Position numbers and translations under genes: made by a program
Assembly: GCF_030457605.1 (NCBI RefSeq)
Contig: NZ_JAKDUR010000008.1
Span: 1-61,894 of the forward strand
Source: Halomonas sp.
GTDB taxonomy: Bacteria; Pseudomonadota; Gammaproteobacteria; Pseudomonadales; Halomonadaceae
Direction of reading: 5' to 3'
DNA: 61,894 nt
Shown here: positions 26,109-34,511 of the stretch, piece by piece
Position numbering within the stretch: position 1 is the stretch's first letter
How the letters are laid out: each line of letters starts with the position of its first letter
The notes under the pieces: generated by a model
The model's input: the letters and a program-made list of their open reading frames with translations, nothing else
What the model was told of the DNA's origin: nothing
Database searches by the model: none

Positions 26109-26518
26109 ACCTTGACCCGGCCGCGCAACGCCTTGGTTTTGCCCCGCTGGGTCTTTTTGTCGGTGCGCTTGCGTTTGGCGCTGCGGCTGGGGCGCGTGGG
26201 GCGGCGGGTTTTTTGCACCGCAGTGGCGCTTTTGATCAGCGCCCGGAGCCGTGCCAGCGCGTCTTCCTTGTTCAGCTCAAGGGTGCGGTGCTTCTGCGCC
26301 TTGATGATGATCACGCCGTCCTGGGTGATGCGCTGGTCGGACAGCGCCAGCAGCCGCTCCTTGTAGAAGGGCGGCAGCGTCGAGCGGTGAATATCAAAGC
26401 GCAGGTGCACGGCCGACGCCACCTTGTTGACGTTCTGCCCGCCGGGGCCCTGGGCGCGCACCTGCTCGATATGGATTTCCCAGTCGGCAAGCGTCACGTT
26501 GTTGGATATCTGCAGCAT
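26105..26518 (-). CDS. arfB: Alternative ribosome-rescue factor B (peptidyl-tRNA hydrolase)
   Basis: A 137-residue ArfB/YaeJ protein that frees ribosomes stalled at the end of broken mRNAs by hydrolysing the peptidyl-tRNA. The catalytic GGQ lies at residues 26-28 in RAQGPGGQNVNKVASAVHLRFD. The C-terminal tail (about 100-137) is highly basic (RSAKRKRTDKKTQRGKTKALRGR), as needed to enter the empty mRNA channel. The ATG at 26518 (MLQISNNVTL) is the standard ArfB start; the longer open frame is not. The stop codon overlaps the stop of the convergent proline-racemase-family gene. Confidence 0.95.
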   Translation of the reverse strand: MLQISNNVTLADWEIHIEQVRAQGPGGQNVNKVASAVHLRFDIHRSTLPPFYKERLLALSDQRITQDGVIIIKAQKHRTLELNKEDALARLRALIKSATAVQKTRRPTRPSRSAKRKRTDKKTQRGKTKALRGRVKV

Positions 26519-26680
26519 GGCGTCTCCACATGAAAGGTAGCACCCTACTGTAACAGGCCGCCGCTTTGCTGACAGGCCGGGCGTCCGGTTGAAACATCCG
26601 TCGCCAAGCCGCATCTATTGGCTACTGCACACAAACTCATTGCACGTCCATTATGCTCGGACAAGCATCAAGGAGTCAGC

Positions 26681-27310
26681 ATGACCACACTGGTAATCGG
26701 CGCCAACGGCCAGATCGGCAAACAGTTCTGCGAGCTCGCCCACGGGGCCGGGCAGCCCATCAGGGCCATGGTGCGCCGGGAAGAGCAGGCCGCCTGGTTT
26801 GCCGAGCGCGGCATCGACACCGTGGTGGCGGATCTCGAGGGCGACTTTGCCCACGCCTTCGACGGCTGCAGCGAGGCGGTGTTTGCCGCCGGCTCAGGCC
26901 CCCACACCGGGCCGGACAAGACGCTGTTGATCGATCTTTACGGCGCAATTCGCGCGGTGGACATCGCCGCAGACAAGAATCTTGAGCGCTTTATCATGGT
27001 CAGCGCCATGCGCGCCGAAGACCCCATGACCGCGCCGGAGAAGCTGCGCCCGTACATGGCGGCCAAGTTTGCTGCCGACATGCACCTGCGCCAGAGCGCG
27101 CTGCCCCACGTGATTCTCAAGCCCGGCCGCCTGACCGACGAGGCAGCGACCGAGCGCTTTGCGGCAAGCGTGGACGAAGCCGGCGACAACGCTATCTCCC
27201 GGGCCAACGTGGCGCTGGCGCTGGTGCACGCGGTCGGGCAGCCGACGCTTGCCAACGCCGAGTTTACCCTGCTGGACGGCAAGCGCCGCGTAGCCGAGGT
27301 CATGGCCTGA
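26681..27310 (+). CDS. NAD(P)-binding atypical SDR protein (NAD(P)H-binding, YwnB/YtfG type)
   Basis: A 209-residue protein with the Rossmann signature TTLVIGANGQIGKQF at residues 2-16 (GxxGxxG), followed by RAMVRREEQAAWFAERGIDTVVADLEGD, the standard second strand and loop. Later it has FIMVSAMRAEDP and the YMAAKFAADMHLRQS segment in place of the usual Tyr-Lys catalytic site. This group (NmrA-like, PF13460) often acts as a redox sensor or a flavin/quinone reductase; no activity can be assigned. The ATG at 26681 has AAGGAG nine bases ahead; the frame upstream is not used. It stands alone between arfB and the DUF1499 gene. Confidence 0.87.
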   Translation: MTTLVIGANGQIGKQFCELAHGAGQPIRAMVRREEQAAWFAERGIDTVVADLEGDFAHAFDGCSEAVFAAGSGPHTGPDKTLLIDLYGAIRAVDIAADKNLERFIMVSAMRAEDPMTAPEKLRPYMAAKFAADMHLRQSALPHVILKPGRLTDEAATERFAASVDEAGDNAISRANVALALVHAVGQPTLANAEFTLLDGKRRVAEVMA

Positions 27311-27327
27311 GCGGCCCGGCGCTTGCT

Positions 27328-28101
27328 TCAGGCCTCGTCCAGCCGCGCCTTTAGCGCTTCCAGAAACGTATGAATGCGGGCGGCGTTGGTGCCCACGTCG
27401 CTTGCACCCATGCGCGAGGCCGAGCGCATATCCACTCTGGTGGCAGCGTCCTCTTCGCGCAGGCGCACCACCACATCATCCTTGAAGCCGAACCAGCGCG
27501 TGGTGGCCGTGGCCTCGATGCGCGCGGGGCCAACGTCGGCAATCTGCCAGCCGGCGTCCTGCATCTCGGCCTGCACGGCGGCCAGCACCGTATCCATCGG
27601 CGCTTCGATCACCAGCGGCTGAATCTCCGGGTAGGCGGCGCGCTGCTGCTCGGCGGTGCGCCCGCCGGGGTAGCCCACTTCGTTGGGCGTTTCTTCACGC
27701 GCATCTGCCACCGCTTCAAACGCCGGCGGGTTGTCCATGTCGGTGGTGATGTCGTGAATCGCCGGCACCGCCTGGGCGCGCTGCCAGTGCTGCCAGGGCA
27801 CGTACAAAAGTGCCACGGCGGCGGCCATCACCAGCACCGCGGTAAAGCCCGGACCAAAGCGGCGTTTCACCGCGGCGGCAACCAGCGTCAAAAGCCCCAG
27901 AGCCGCTGCCGCCACGGCGGCGTAGGTGGCGTAGCGCAACAGGCCAAAGGCGTCGCCCAGCGCCATGAACTCCATGCGGTAGGCCGGCCCCGCACCGGCC
28001 AGCAACAGCGCTGCTGCCAGCAGCAGTATCACGCTCAGCCAGGCCAGCCGGCGCGGCCAGCGAGGCCTGGCAGCGCGCTCGATGATCGGTTGATGTGCCA
28101 T
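27328..28101 (-). CDS. DUF1499 family membrane protein
   Basis: A 257-residue inner-membrane protein. Residues 20-40, 58-80 and 87-106 are three hydrophobic helices. The soluble C-terminal domain (from about 115) belongs to DUF1499, recognisable by VPAIHDITTDMDNPPAFEAV, EIQPLVIEAPMDTVLAAV and TTRWFGFKDDVVVRLR, ending with SDVGTNAARIHTFLEALK. The function is unknown; the domain is widespread in proteobacteria. The ATG at 28101 follows GGGGGTCTC on the minus strand. It is convergent with the NAD(P)-binding gene (17 bp) and divergent from the alcohol dehydrogenase across 149 bp. Confidence 0.85.
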   Translation of the reverse strand: MAHQPIIERAARPRWPRRLAWLSVILLLAAALLLAGAGPAYRMEFMALGDAFGLLRYATYAAVAAAALGLLTLVAAAVKRRFGPGFTAVLVMAAAVALLYVPWQHWQRAQAVPAIHDITTDMDNPPAFEAVADAREETPNEVGYPGGRTAEQQRAAYPEIQPLVIEAPMDTVLAAVQAEMQDAGWQIADVGPARIEATATTRWFGFKDDVVVRLREEDAATRVDMRSASRMGASDVGTNAARIHTFLEALKARLDEA

Positions 28102-28250
28102 AAGAGACCCCCTGTAAAAGTGAAGATTTGTATAGATTGAAGCGCACTCGTGTACAGCTTGGCAGCGGGCTGCCAGAATTGCACGTATCGCCGTATTCAC
28201 GGCCTGCGCCGTGCGCTGTGCGGTGCTTACCCTGTTGAGGAGAAACCGTT

Positions 28251-29303
28251 ATGAGCCAGGTAAACGCCTACGCCGCCCACGCCGAGGACGCGCCGCTTGC
28301 GCCCTTCACCATCGAACGCCGGGCGCTGCGCGATGACGACGTGGCCATCGAGATCCAGTACTGCGGCGTGTGCCACAGCGACCTGCACGTGGCGCGCAAC
28401 GACTGGGGCTCGACCCGCTACCCGATTGTCCCCGGCCACGAAATCGTCGGCAAGGTGACCGCCGTGGGCAGCAAGGTAACCCGCGTGGCCGTGGGCGACG
28501 AGGTCGGCGTGGGCTGCATGGTGGACTCCTGCGGCGATTGCGTGGCCTGCCACGACGGCGTCGAGCAGTACTGCCTGAACGGCGTCACCATGACCTACGG
28601 CAGCGACGACCGTATTGATGGCAGCAAGACCCAGGGCGGCTACTCAAGCGCCATTGTGACCCGGGAAGACTTTGTGTTGAAGATGCCGGAAGGGATCGAG
28701 CTTTCGTCCGCCGCGCCGATTCTGTGCGCCGGGATTACCACCTACTCGCCGCTGCGCCGCTATGGCGTGGGCGCAGGCCACAAGGTCGGCGTGATCGGCA
28801 TGGGCGGGCTTGGCCACATGGGCGTGAAACTGGCCCGGGCGCTGGGCGCGGAGGTAACGCTGTTTACCCGCTCCGAAGCCAAGGTCGAAGAAGCCAAACG
28901 CAACGGCGCGCACCACGTGGTGGTGTCCACCGATGAAGCGCAGATGGCAGCCGTGGCCGAGACGTTCGACTTCATGCTCGACACCGTGCCCGTGGCCCAC
29001 GACATCAACCCCTACCTGGACGCCCTCAAGTACGACGGCACGCACATTCTGGTCGGGCTGATCGAGCCGATTGAGCCCGCCATCCACGGCGCCCGGCTGA
29101 TCGGCAAGCGCCGCGCGGTAGCCGGCTCATTGATCGGCGGCATCGCCGAAACCCAGGAGCTTCTGGACTTCTGCGCCGAGCACGGCATCACCTGCGATGT
29201 CGAAATGCTCGATATCCACCACATCAACGACGCCTACGAGCGCATGCAGAAAGGCGACGTGCGCTACCGCTTTGTGATCGACATGGCGACGCTTGACGGC
29301 TAA
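28251..29303 (+). CDS. Zinc-dependent NAD(P) alcohol dehydrogenase (cinnamyl / YahK type)
   Basis: A 350-residue zinc alcohol dehydrogenase. Catalytic zinc ligands are expected at Cys38 (QYCGVCHSD), His63-Glu64 (VPGHEIVG) and a later Cys in PILCAGITTYSPL. Structural zinc is held by Cys94, Cys97, Cys100 and Cys108 in DSCGDCVACHDGVEQYC. The cofactor site VGVIGMGGLGHMGVKLARALGAEV lies near residues 180-200, with LFTRSEAK after the second strand, which favours NADPH. This is the YahK / cinnamyl alcohol dehydrogenase group, which reduces a wide range of aldehydes. The ATG follows GAGGAG. It is a single gene, followed at 40 bp by the convergent phosphodiesterase gene. Confidence 0.93.
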   Translation: MSQVNAYAAHAEDAPLAPFTIERRALRDDDVAIEIQYCGVCHSDLHVARNDWGSTRYPIVPGHEIVGKVTAVGSKVTRVAVGDEVGVGCMVDSCGDCVACHDGVEQYCLNGVTMTYGSDDRIDGSKTQGGYSSAIVTREDFVLKMPEGIELSSAAPILCAGITTYSPLRRYGVGAGHKVGVIGMGGLGHMGVKLARALGAEVTLFTRSEAKVEEAKRNGAHHVVVSTDEAQMAAVAETFDFMLDTVPVAHDINPYLDALKYDGTHILVGLIEPIEPAIHGARLIGKRRAVAGSLIGGIAETQELLDFCAEHGITCDVEMLDIHHINDAYERMQKGDVRYRFVIDMATLDG

Positions 29304-29342
29304 ACAGCACGCGCCGCCTGAAGCCGGTCCTGGCCGTCTGTT

Positions 29343-30326
29343 TTAGCGTGTGAGCTCAAGCAGTCGGTCGGGGTAGTTGGTGAAAATACCGTCAACGCCC
29401 CAGTCCAGCAGCTGTTGCATGTCGGCCTTGTCGTTCACCGTGTAGACGTGCACGCGCAAGTCGTTGTCCTGGGCCTGCTGGACAAAATCGGCGCTGATTA
29501 CCGGCTCGTCTTCGTAAATGTAGTTGCTGCCAATGCCTACGGCGTAATCGGCAATGGCCGCAAAATCGGCGTCATCCACGCGGTTGGAGCCGGGGGTGAC
29601 GCCGGTCCATTCCTTGAGCTGTGCGGCGTTTTCCTCGTCAGGGTAGTACCACAGCAGCTGTACCAGCGGCAGCGACGGGCTCTGCTCGTGTAGTTCGAGC
29701 AGGCTTGGCTGGCTGAACGACTGCACCAGCACGCGGCCGGACTGAATCATGTCGTATTCTTTCAGCTTGGCCAGCAGGGCTTCCTCAAGCCCCGGGTTTA
29801 GCTCGGGCGACTTGGCTTCGATGTAGTAGCGCGCGTCGTGCCCGAACTCTTCAAATACCTCGTCAAGCGTCAGCAGGTTTGCACCTTCAAAGGCCGTATC
29901 GGCCTGTTCCGGATGGGCTTCATTGAACCAGCTGCCCACGTCCAACGCTTTCAGCTCGGCCAGGGTGTAATCGTTGATGTGGCCGGTGCCGTCGCTGGTG
30001 CGCTCTATGGTGTCGTCGTGGAATACCACCAGCTTGCCGTCGGCAGTTAATTGGGCGTCCATTTCCAGGTAGTCCGCGCCCTGTTCGTAGGCCAGAGTAA
30101 AGGCCTCAAGCGTGCTTTCCGGTGCCTGGCCGCTGGCACCGCGATGGGCAATGACCTGGAACGCCGCGAGGTCGTCACGTTGCTGGTCAAGCGCAGACGT
30201 CGGCGACGCGGCCACGGCGGAGGATGCCATGCCTACCGCGACGAAGCCGGCCATCAGGGAGCCGGCAGAGGCAGGAAAAGTGAGTGCAGGAGAAAAGCGT
30301 AAACGCCGAATCATGGAAGTTACCAT
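29343..30326 (-). CDS. glpQ: Periplasmic glycerophosphodiester phosphodiesterase
   Basis: A 327-residue enzyme that hydrolyses deacylated phospholipids to glycerol 3-phosphate and an alcohol. After a signal peptide (residues 1-40, basic start, hydrophobic core ending in SSAVAASP), the GDPD domain begins with VIAHRGASGQAPESTLEAF and continues with GADYLEMDAQLTADGKLVVFHDDTIER, the expected HRG, metal-binding Glu-Asp and HD residues. The C-terminal end carries VHVYTVNDKADMQQLLDWGVDGIFTNYPD. The start is uncertain: an ATG at 30326, another at 30314, or TTG at 30371; none has a clear ribosome site. Secretion fits GlpQ rather than cytosolic UgpQ. The perfect repeat ATTGAATGTTCAAT (30331-30344) lies directly upstream. 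Confidence 0.9.
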   Translation of the reverse strand: MVTSMIRRLRFSPALTFPASAGSLMAGFVAVGMASSAVAASPTSALDQQRDDLAAFQVIAHRGASGQAPESTLEAFTLAYEQGADYLEMDAQLTADGKLVVFHDDTIERTSDGTGHINDYTLAELKALDVGSWFNEAHPEQADTAFEGANLLTLDEVFEEFGHDARYYIEAKSPELNPGLEEALLAKLKEYDMIQSGRVLVQSFSQPSLLELHEQSPSLPLVQLLWYYPDEENAAQLKEWTGVTPGSNRVDDADFAAIADYAVGIGSNYIYEDEPVISADFVQQAQDNDLRVHVYTVNDKADMQQLLDWGVDGIFTNYPDRLLELTR

Positions 30327-30330
30327 TTTT

Positions 30331-30344
30331 ATTGAATGTTCAAT
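30331..30344. promoter_or_regulatory. Inverted repeat ahead of the glpQ-like gene
   Basis: ATTGAA-TG-TTCAAT is a perfect 14-bp inverted repeat in an AT-rich patch, placed 5 bases before the chosen ATG and 54 bases after the stop of the gene upstream on the same strand. It resembles a dimeric repressor operator (ArsR, TetR or MarR class). The regulator is not evident. Confidence 0.35.
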
Positions 30345-30398
30345 TAATATCCTACGCGGCGAAGGTATCAATGGCTAGGCAACTGTCGCCCCTTCTTT

Positions 30399-31700
30399 CT
30401 AGAAGACGAACGTCAGTAGCAAGTTGAATACCAATGCCGCACCAAAGCCCAGTGGAGCGGCTTTGAACAATAACTTGGGTAGCAAACCTGCTCGGGCGTC
30501 TTCGGTCGGGCATGAGCCAAGAATCAGGCTGCCACCTGAGGAAAAGGGTGAGATCGAGGTTGCCTGCGCGCCAACAACCAGGCCAATAAAAATGATCATG
30601 GGGTCAATCGACAAGCTGGCCGCAATCGGTGGCACCAGCGGGAATAAAGCGGGGGATACCACGCCCAGGGTGCTCGCAAACAAAGACATCAGTGCGGCGG
30701 CAATACCGAAGGCAACCGGGATCAACGCGGGCGGAATGTTGGTATCAATCCATGAGCCAAGCTGATCGATGGTACCTGCCTTGATTGCCACGGAAATTAA
30801 CATGCCCACGCCGCAAATCATGATGATAGTTCCCCAGGGCAGCGAGGCGATGGCTTTGCCTTGATCTCCCAGCCTCATGAGCAGCGCAATAACTGAAAAA
30901 ATACTGGCGATCAGACCGATATTGACCTTCGAATTAACGAATGCCACAGCCTCGTTACCCGGCAACAGTAAGTGGGTGATTGGTGGCAGCAGGACGGTTG
31001 CCATCATGATCAGAGTGAGAAGCAGCGTCGATTTCTGTTCTTTGTTAAGTGGTGTCGGGCACTCGATGTGTTCCATCGAAGCCAAGACTGCACCTTTTTT
31101 GCGATTGAACAGGACCAGTGCGCCAATAACCACGATGGGCACTATCATGGTGCTGGCAAAAATGCCTGCACTATTAACGAAGGCTTCATTTTCCGACAGG
31201 CCTGATTCCATCATTAGGGTGCGGAATATGATGCCGCTTTGACTGGAGACAAAATTGGCCCCTGCCAACGCACCATAGTTAACAGCCATTGCCCCGATAA
31301 TCAGGCTAAGTTTGGTCCGTTCGCACAGCAGGAGCGTGATTGGCGCCATAAAGGCCAGCACTGTGTAGTAGCCGGCACCCAGCGCGGAAATGATGACAGC
31401 CGCGAAGAAAATAGCGAAGGGCAGCAGACTCGGAAAATTGCGGCAGCGATACATCAGCTGTTCGGCCAGTTTTTCCAGCGTGCCGTTGACGATGGCAAAG
31501 CTGTAAAAGAGGCATACCGAGAAAATGATAAAAAATATGCTCAATGGCCAGGTTGCAATAACCTCTTTGGGATTTAGTCCGAGACCAAAACTGCCGATCA
31601 GATAAGCAAAGGCAATGGCGAATAGCCCAATATTGATCTTGGTCCGGTAGCCCAAAATAATAGAGACGACAATAGCCGCAACTACGATAAGACTCATCAT
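30399..31700 (-). CDS. MatC-like dicarboxylate/anion permease (ion transporter superfamily)
   Basis: A 433-residue membrane protein with about 11-12 hydrophobic helices, matching the ArsB/NhaD/SLC13 superfamily and best resembling MatC-type malonate/dicarboxylate carriers. Notable segments are GLFAIAFAYLIGSFGLGLNPKEVIATWP near the N terminus, the helix-loop AMAVNYGALAGANFVSSQSGIIFR, and the C-terminal VGAQATSISPFSSGGSLILGSCP, where the SPFSSGG loop probably binds the anion. The ATG at 31700 follows GGAGAG. It lies 24 bp after the amidohydrolase gene on the same strand, so the two form an operon. Base composition is clearly lower in GC than in the neighbouring genes, as is that of the amidohydrolase and regulator. 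Confidence 0.83.
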   Translation of the reverse strand: MMSLIVVAAIVVSIILGYRTKINIGLFAIAFAYLIGSFGLGLNPKEVIATWPLSIFFIIFSVCLFYSFAIVNGTLEKLAEQLMYRCRNFPSLLPFAIFFAAVIISALGAGYYTVLAFMAPITLLLCERTKLSLIIGAMAVNYGALAGANFVSSQSGIIFRTLMMESGLSENEAFVNSAGIFASTMIVPIVVIGALVLFNRKKGAVLASMEHIECPTPLNKEQKSTLLLTLIMMATVLLPPITHLLLPGNEAVAFVNSKVNIGLIASIFSVIALLMRLGDQGKAIASLPWGTIIMICGVGMLISVAIKAGTIDQLGSWIDTNIPPALIPVAFGIAAALMSLFASTLGVVSPALFPLVPPIAASLSIDPMIIFIGLVVGAQATSISPFSSGGSLILGSCPTEDARAGLLPKLLFKAAPLGFGAALVFNLLLTFVF

Positions 31701-31724
31701 GAACTTGCTCTCCGTTGTATGCTG

Positions 31725-32567
31725 TTAGCGACCATCACGCGTTCGGCCGATATGAAAAAGTTTGCCAGGATTCTCAACCATCACACGGTGCTGATCGTCT
31801 GCATTGGGCAGCAAGCATTGCATCAGTGAAAATTGCGCGCGGTAAGTGGTTTTGTCTTCAAAACGGGTATGCGGCCAATCGCTCCCCCACACTAATCGGT
31901 TGCTATGGCCATAGGCTTCGCACAGTTGATGAATGGAGGTTCGGGCTTGAGTAAGGCTGGCCTGGCTACGGTAGGTAGCTGAGAGCTTGACCCAAATATC
32001 TTCACTGTTCAGTAGCGACAACAGTGCTCGGTGGTGGGTATTGTCAGGATCAATTTCACTATCTGGTAGACCGAAATGATCCAGTACGATGGTGACACCG
32101 GATGCCAAAATTGATGGGAGGATCCGGGGCAGGTCTTGCATGCCCCGCTGTATCTCAACCGACCACTGCCGGCGGGCCAGACGCCGGAAGAATGTCTGCC
32201 ATGGGGTAGTCCGATAGTCTTCAAGTGTTTGGCCAACCAAATTCAGACGCACTCCCACTACGCCGTCGTCGTACAGCTTGTCAAGCTCCCCTTCAGTGAT
32301 GTCGCGATCAACCACTACCGTGCCGCGAAGTCGACTGGGATACTGGCGCAGGGCTGACACCAGATAGTGATTATCGGTCCCAAGAAAGCTTGGTTGCACC
32401 AGAACGCCGTGGGAAATGCCACAGTGGTCAAGATGCCCGATATACTGCTCTACGGTGGCATTGTAGTTGGGGCTATAGCGCCGATGGCTTGCCAGCGGCA
32501 GATCATTTCGGAAAATATGGGCGTGGGAATCAACGCCGGTGGGGGGCAGGCATGAAGGTGGTGGCAT
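31725..32567 (-). CDS. TIM-barrel amidohydrolase (2-pyrone-4,6-dicarboxylate lactonase-like)
   Basis: A 280-residue metal-dependent hydrolase of the amidohydrolase-2 group (PF04909). The first metal site is GVDSHAHIF (residues 11-19). Later strands carry VLVQPSFLGTDNHYL, GVVGVRLNLVG, VTIVLDHFGLPD (His) and LVWGSDWPHTRF (the final Asp), as in LigI-type lactonases and related hydrolases of aromatic breakdown. The frame extends to 32624, but the ATG at 32567 (MPPPS) has AGGAG eight bases ahead. It is first in an operon with the MatC-like permease and divergent from the GntR regulator. The operon probably takes up and opens a lactone or hydrolyses a dicarboxylate derivative; the compound is unknown. 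Confidence 0.85.
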   Translation of the reverse strand: MPPPSCLPPTGVDSHAHIFRNDLPLASHRRYSPNYNATVEQYIGHLDHCGISHGVLVQPSFLGTDNHYLVSALRQYPSRLRGTVVVDRDITEGELDKLYDDGVVGVRLNLVGQTLEDYRTTPWQTFFRRLARRQWSVEIQRGMQDLPRILPSILASGVTIVLDHFGLPDSEIDPDNTHHRALLSLLNSEDIWVKLSATYRSQASLTQARTSIHQLCEAYGHSNRLVWGSDWPHTRFEDKTTYRAQFSLMQCLLPNADDQHRVMVENPGKLFHIGRTRDGR

Positions 32568-32714
32568 CCTGTTAACTCCTGATGGTAATGAAACATGTGT
32601 TAGGCGGGATGAGGGTTCATGCATATAATAGATGTGGTCATATATATGAATATGCTGGAAAGTCAGAATACACGTCTTGGTCGGTTGTCATAGTGCGCTG
32701 CGACTAAAGAATTA

Positions 32715-32724
32715 CACTTAAGTG
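32715..32724. promoter_or_regulatory. Palindrome in the divergent promoter, candidate GntR operator
   Basis: CACTTAAGTG is a perfect 10-bp palindrome 40 bases before the regulator ATG at 32764, in the 196-bp region between the divergent regulator and amidohydrolase. The same region contains an AT-rich stretch (GGTCATATATATGAATATGC, 32636-32655) that could be a second site or a promoter. Confidence 0.35.
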
Positions 32725-32763
32725 GTGCCTTATGTGGTAGCCCGATGCGGCAGGGAGAGTGCG

Positions 32764-33501
32764 ATGAGCCATTCAGAAAAGCCAGCCGATGAGCGTTTGC
32801 CGCTTTATCAGCGGCTTCGCGACGACATGCTGGCAAAGGTTACGGCGGGGGAGTGGCAGCCTGGAATCGCCATTCCAACAGAGGCAGAGTTGACCCGGCA
32901 CTATGGGGTGGCTATTGGTACTCTGCGTAAGGCGATAGACACCCTGGTCAATGATGGTTTGATGAAACGCAGCCAGGGCCGTGGCACTTTTATCCGTCGG
33001 CCTGAGTTTGATCGATCGTTATTTCGTTTTTTTCGCCAGGTCGATGCCCGAGGCAGCCGGCGTGTTCCCGATAGCCGCATTCTGCGCCGGTCGCTCGAAT
33101 CGGCCGGGCCGGATATTGTGAAAGCGCTTGCGCTGCCCACTTCTTCTGAGGTTGTGTGCCTGAAACGTTTACGTCACCTTGATGGTCAGAGTGTTTATCT
33201 TGAAGAGATATGGCTGCCGGCGTCACGCTTCAAAACGTTGATGAGCATCGAACTTGAGGATTTCGGCAACCTGCTCTATCCGTTTTATGAAGAGCAGTGT
33301 GGGCAACTGGTAGGTTCGGCGAGCGAAACCCTGACGGTCGAGCTAGCGAGTGCTGAAGCTGCTCTAACGCTTGATATTTGCGAAGGGCAGCCGGTGGTGA
33401 TGATTGAGCGTATTGCACGTGGCTATGACGGTATACCACTTGAGTTTCGACGCTCTTGCGGCTCGGCCGCCACCTTTCGCTACCAGGTCGATATCTCCTG
33501 A
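32764..33501 (+). CDS. GntR-family transcriptional regulator, HutC type
   Basis: A 245-residue regulator. The N-terminal winged helix-turn-helix (residues 12-78) has PLYQRLRDDMLAKVTAGEWQ, IPTEAELTRHYGVAIGTLRKAIDTL and LMKRSQGRGTFIRRP, the GntR signature. The C-terminal UTRA domain (about 95-240) binds the effector, with VVCLKRLRHLDGQSVYLEEIWLPA and VVMIERIARGYDGIPLEFRRS. It is transcribed away from the amidohydrolase-MatC operon and very likely represses it until the substrate or a metabolite binds. The ATG at 32764 has GGGAGAG ahead; the earlier in-frame ATG is less likely. It converges with the SBF symporter gene, 10 bp away. Confidence 0.9.
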   Translation: MSHSEKPADERLPLYQRLRDDMLAKVTAGEWQPGIAIPTEAELTRHYGVAIGTLRKAIDTLVNDGLMKRSQGRGTFIRRPEFDRSLFRFFRQVDARGSRRVPDSRILRRSLESAGPDIVKALALPTSSEVVCLKRLRHLDGQSVYLEEIWLPASRFKTLMSIELEDFGNLLYPFYEEQCGQLVGSASETLTVELASAEAALTLDICEGQPVVMIERIARGYDGIPLEFRRSCGSAATFRYQVDIS

Positions 33502-33511
33502 GAACCATCCA

Positions 33512-34483
33512 TTAACGCGTTTCTTCCAGAATGCGGTGTTCGTAGCGCCGCGCAATAAACGCCCCGGCGAGAATCTGGATCTGGTTGTAGCACATGATCG
33601 GCAGCACAATCATGCCGAATCCCGGATTGCCGGCGAACAGCACCTTGGCCATGGGCAGCCCCGAGGCCAGGCTTTTCTTTGAGCCGCAAAACACCACGGC
33701 GGCTTCGTCCGCCAGGCTGAAGCCAAAGCGCCGGGAGACAAAACGCGCCAGTGTGATAACCACCGCCAGCAGCAGGGCGCACAGGGCGATGGCGGCAAAA
33801 ATCGCCAACAGCGGCAGCTTTTGCCACAGGCCGTCGGCCACGGATTGGGAAAACGCGGTGTAAACGATCAGCAGAATTACGCCCTGATCATAGCGCCCGG
33901 TCAGCGACTTGTGGCGGTTGAGAAATCTGCCGATCAGCGGTCGCACGGCCTGGCCGGCGGCGAAGGGCAGCAAGAGCTGCAAAAAGATATCGCGCAGGGC
34001 ATCTGCCACCGCGAAGCTCCCCCCCGAAGAACTCACCAGCAGAATCAGCAAAAACGGCGTGAGCATCATGCCAAACACGTTGGATGCCGCGGCGCTGCAG
34101 ATGGCCGCCGGCACGTTGCCCCGGGCCATGGCGGTAAAGGCAATGGATGACGATACCGCCGAGGGCAGCACGCCGAGATACAAAAAGCCCACCGCCAGAC
34201 CTTTCGGAATCAGCCCGGGCGCGAGCAGTGTGGTGGGCAGCACCAGCAGTGGAAAGACGATAAACGTCAGCGAGGCGATGACCAGGTGCAAGCGCCAGTG
34301 CATGGCCCCGTTGAGCACTTCGTCCCGGGAGAGCGCCGCGCCGTGGAGGAAAAACAGCAGTGCTACGGCCACTATGCCCGCATGATCAAGCCAGCCGGCA
34401 AGGGGCGGGCCGGCTGGCAGAAAGGAGGCCAGCGCGATGGTGGCCAGCAGGATGAGCGTGAAGGGATCGAGGCGGACGCGCAT
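33512..34483 (-). CDS. SBF-like sodium symporter (bile acid:sodium symporter, YfeH type)
   Basis: A 323-residue membrane protein with about ten helices, of the SBF-like/YfeH group (PF13593). Family marks include AVALLFFLHGAALSRDEVLNG near residue 45, GVLPSAVSSSIAFTAMARGNVPAAICSAAASN near 105-135, and EAAVVFCGSKKSLASGLPMAKVLF near 265. These proteins are thought to move organic anions with sodium; the substrate is unknown. The ATG at 34483 has AAGGAG nine bases ahead. It is 28 bp after the FadR-type regulator gene on the same strand, so it is probably its target. Confidence 0.9.
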   Translation of the reverse strand: MRVRLDPFTLILLATIALASFLPAGPPLAGWLDHAGIVAVALLFFLHGAALSRDEVLNGAMHWRLHLVIASLTFIVFPLLVLPTTLLAPGLIPKGLAVGFLYLGVLPSAVSSSIAFTAMARGNVPAAICSAAASNVFGMMLTPFLLILLVSSSGGSFAVADALRDIFLQLLLPFAAGQAVRPLIGRFLNRHKSLTGRYDQGVILLIVYTAFSQSVADGLWQKLPLLAIFAAIALCALLLAVVITLARFVSRRFGFSLADEAAVVFCGSKKSLASGLPMAKVLFAGNPGFGMIVLPIMCYNQIQILAGAFIARRYEHRILEETR

Positions 34484-34511
34484 GGGCTACTCCTTGTTCG
34501 GGGCGATGTGT

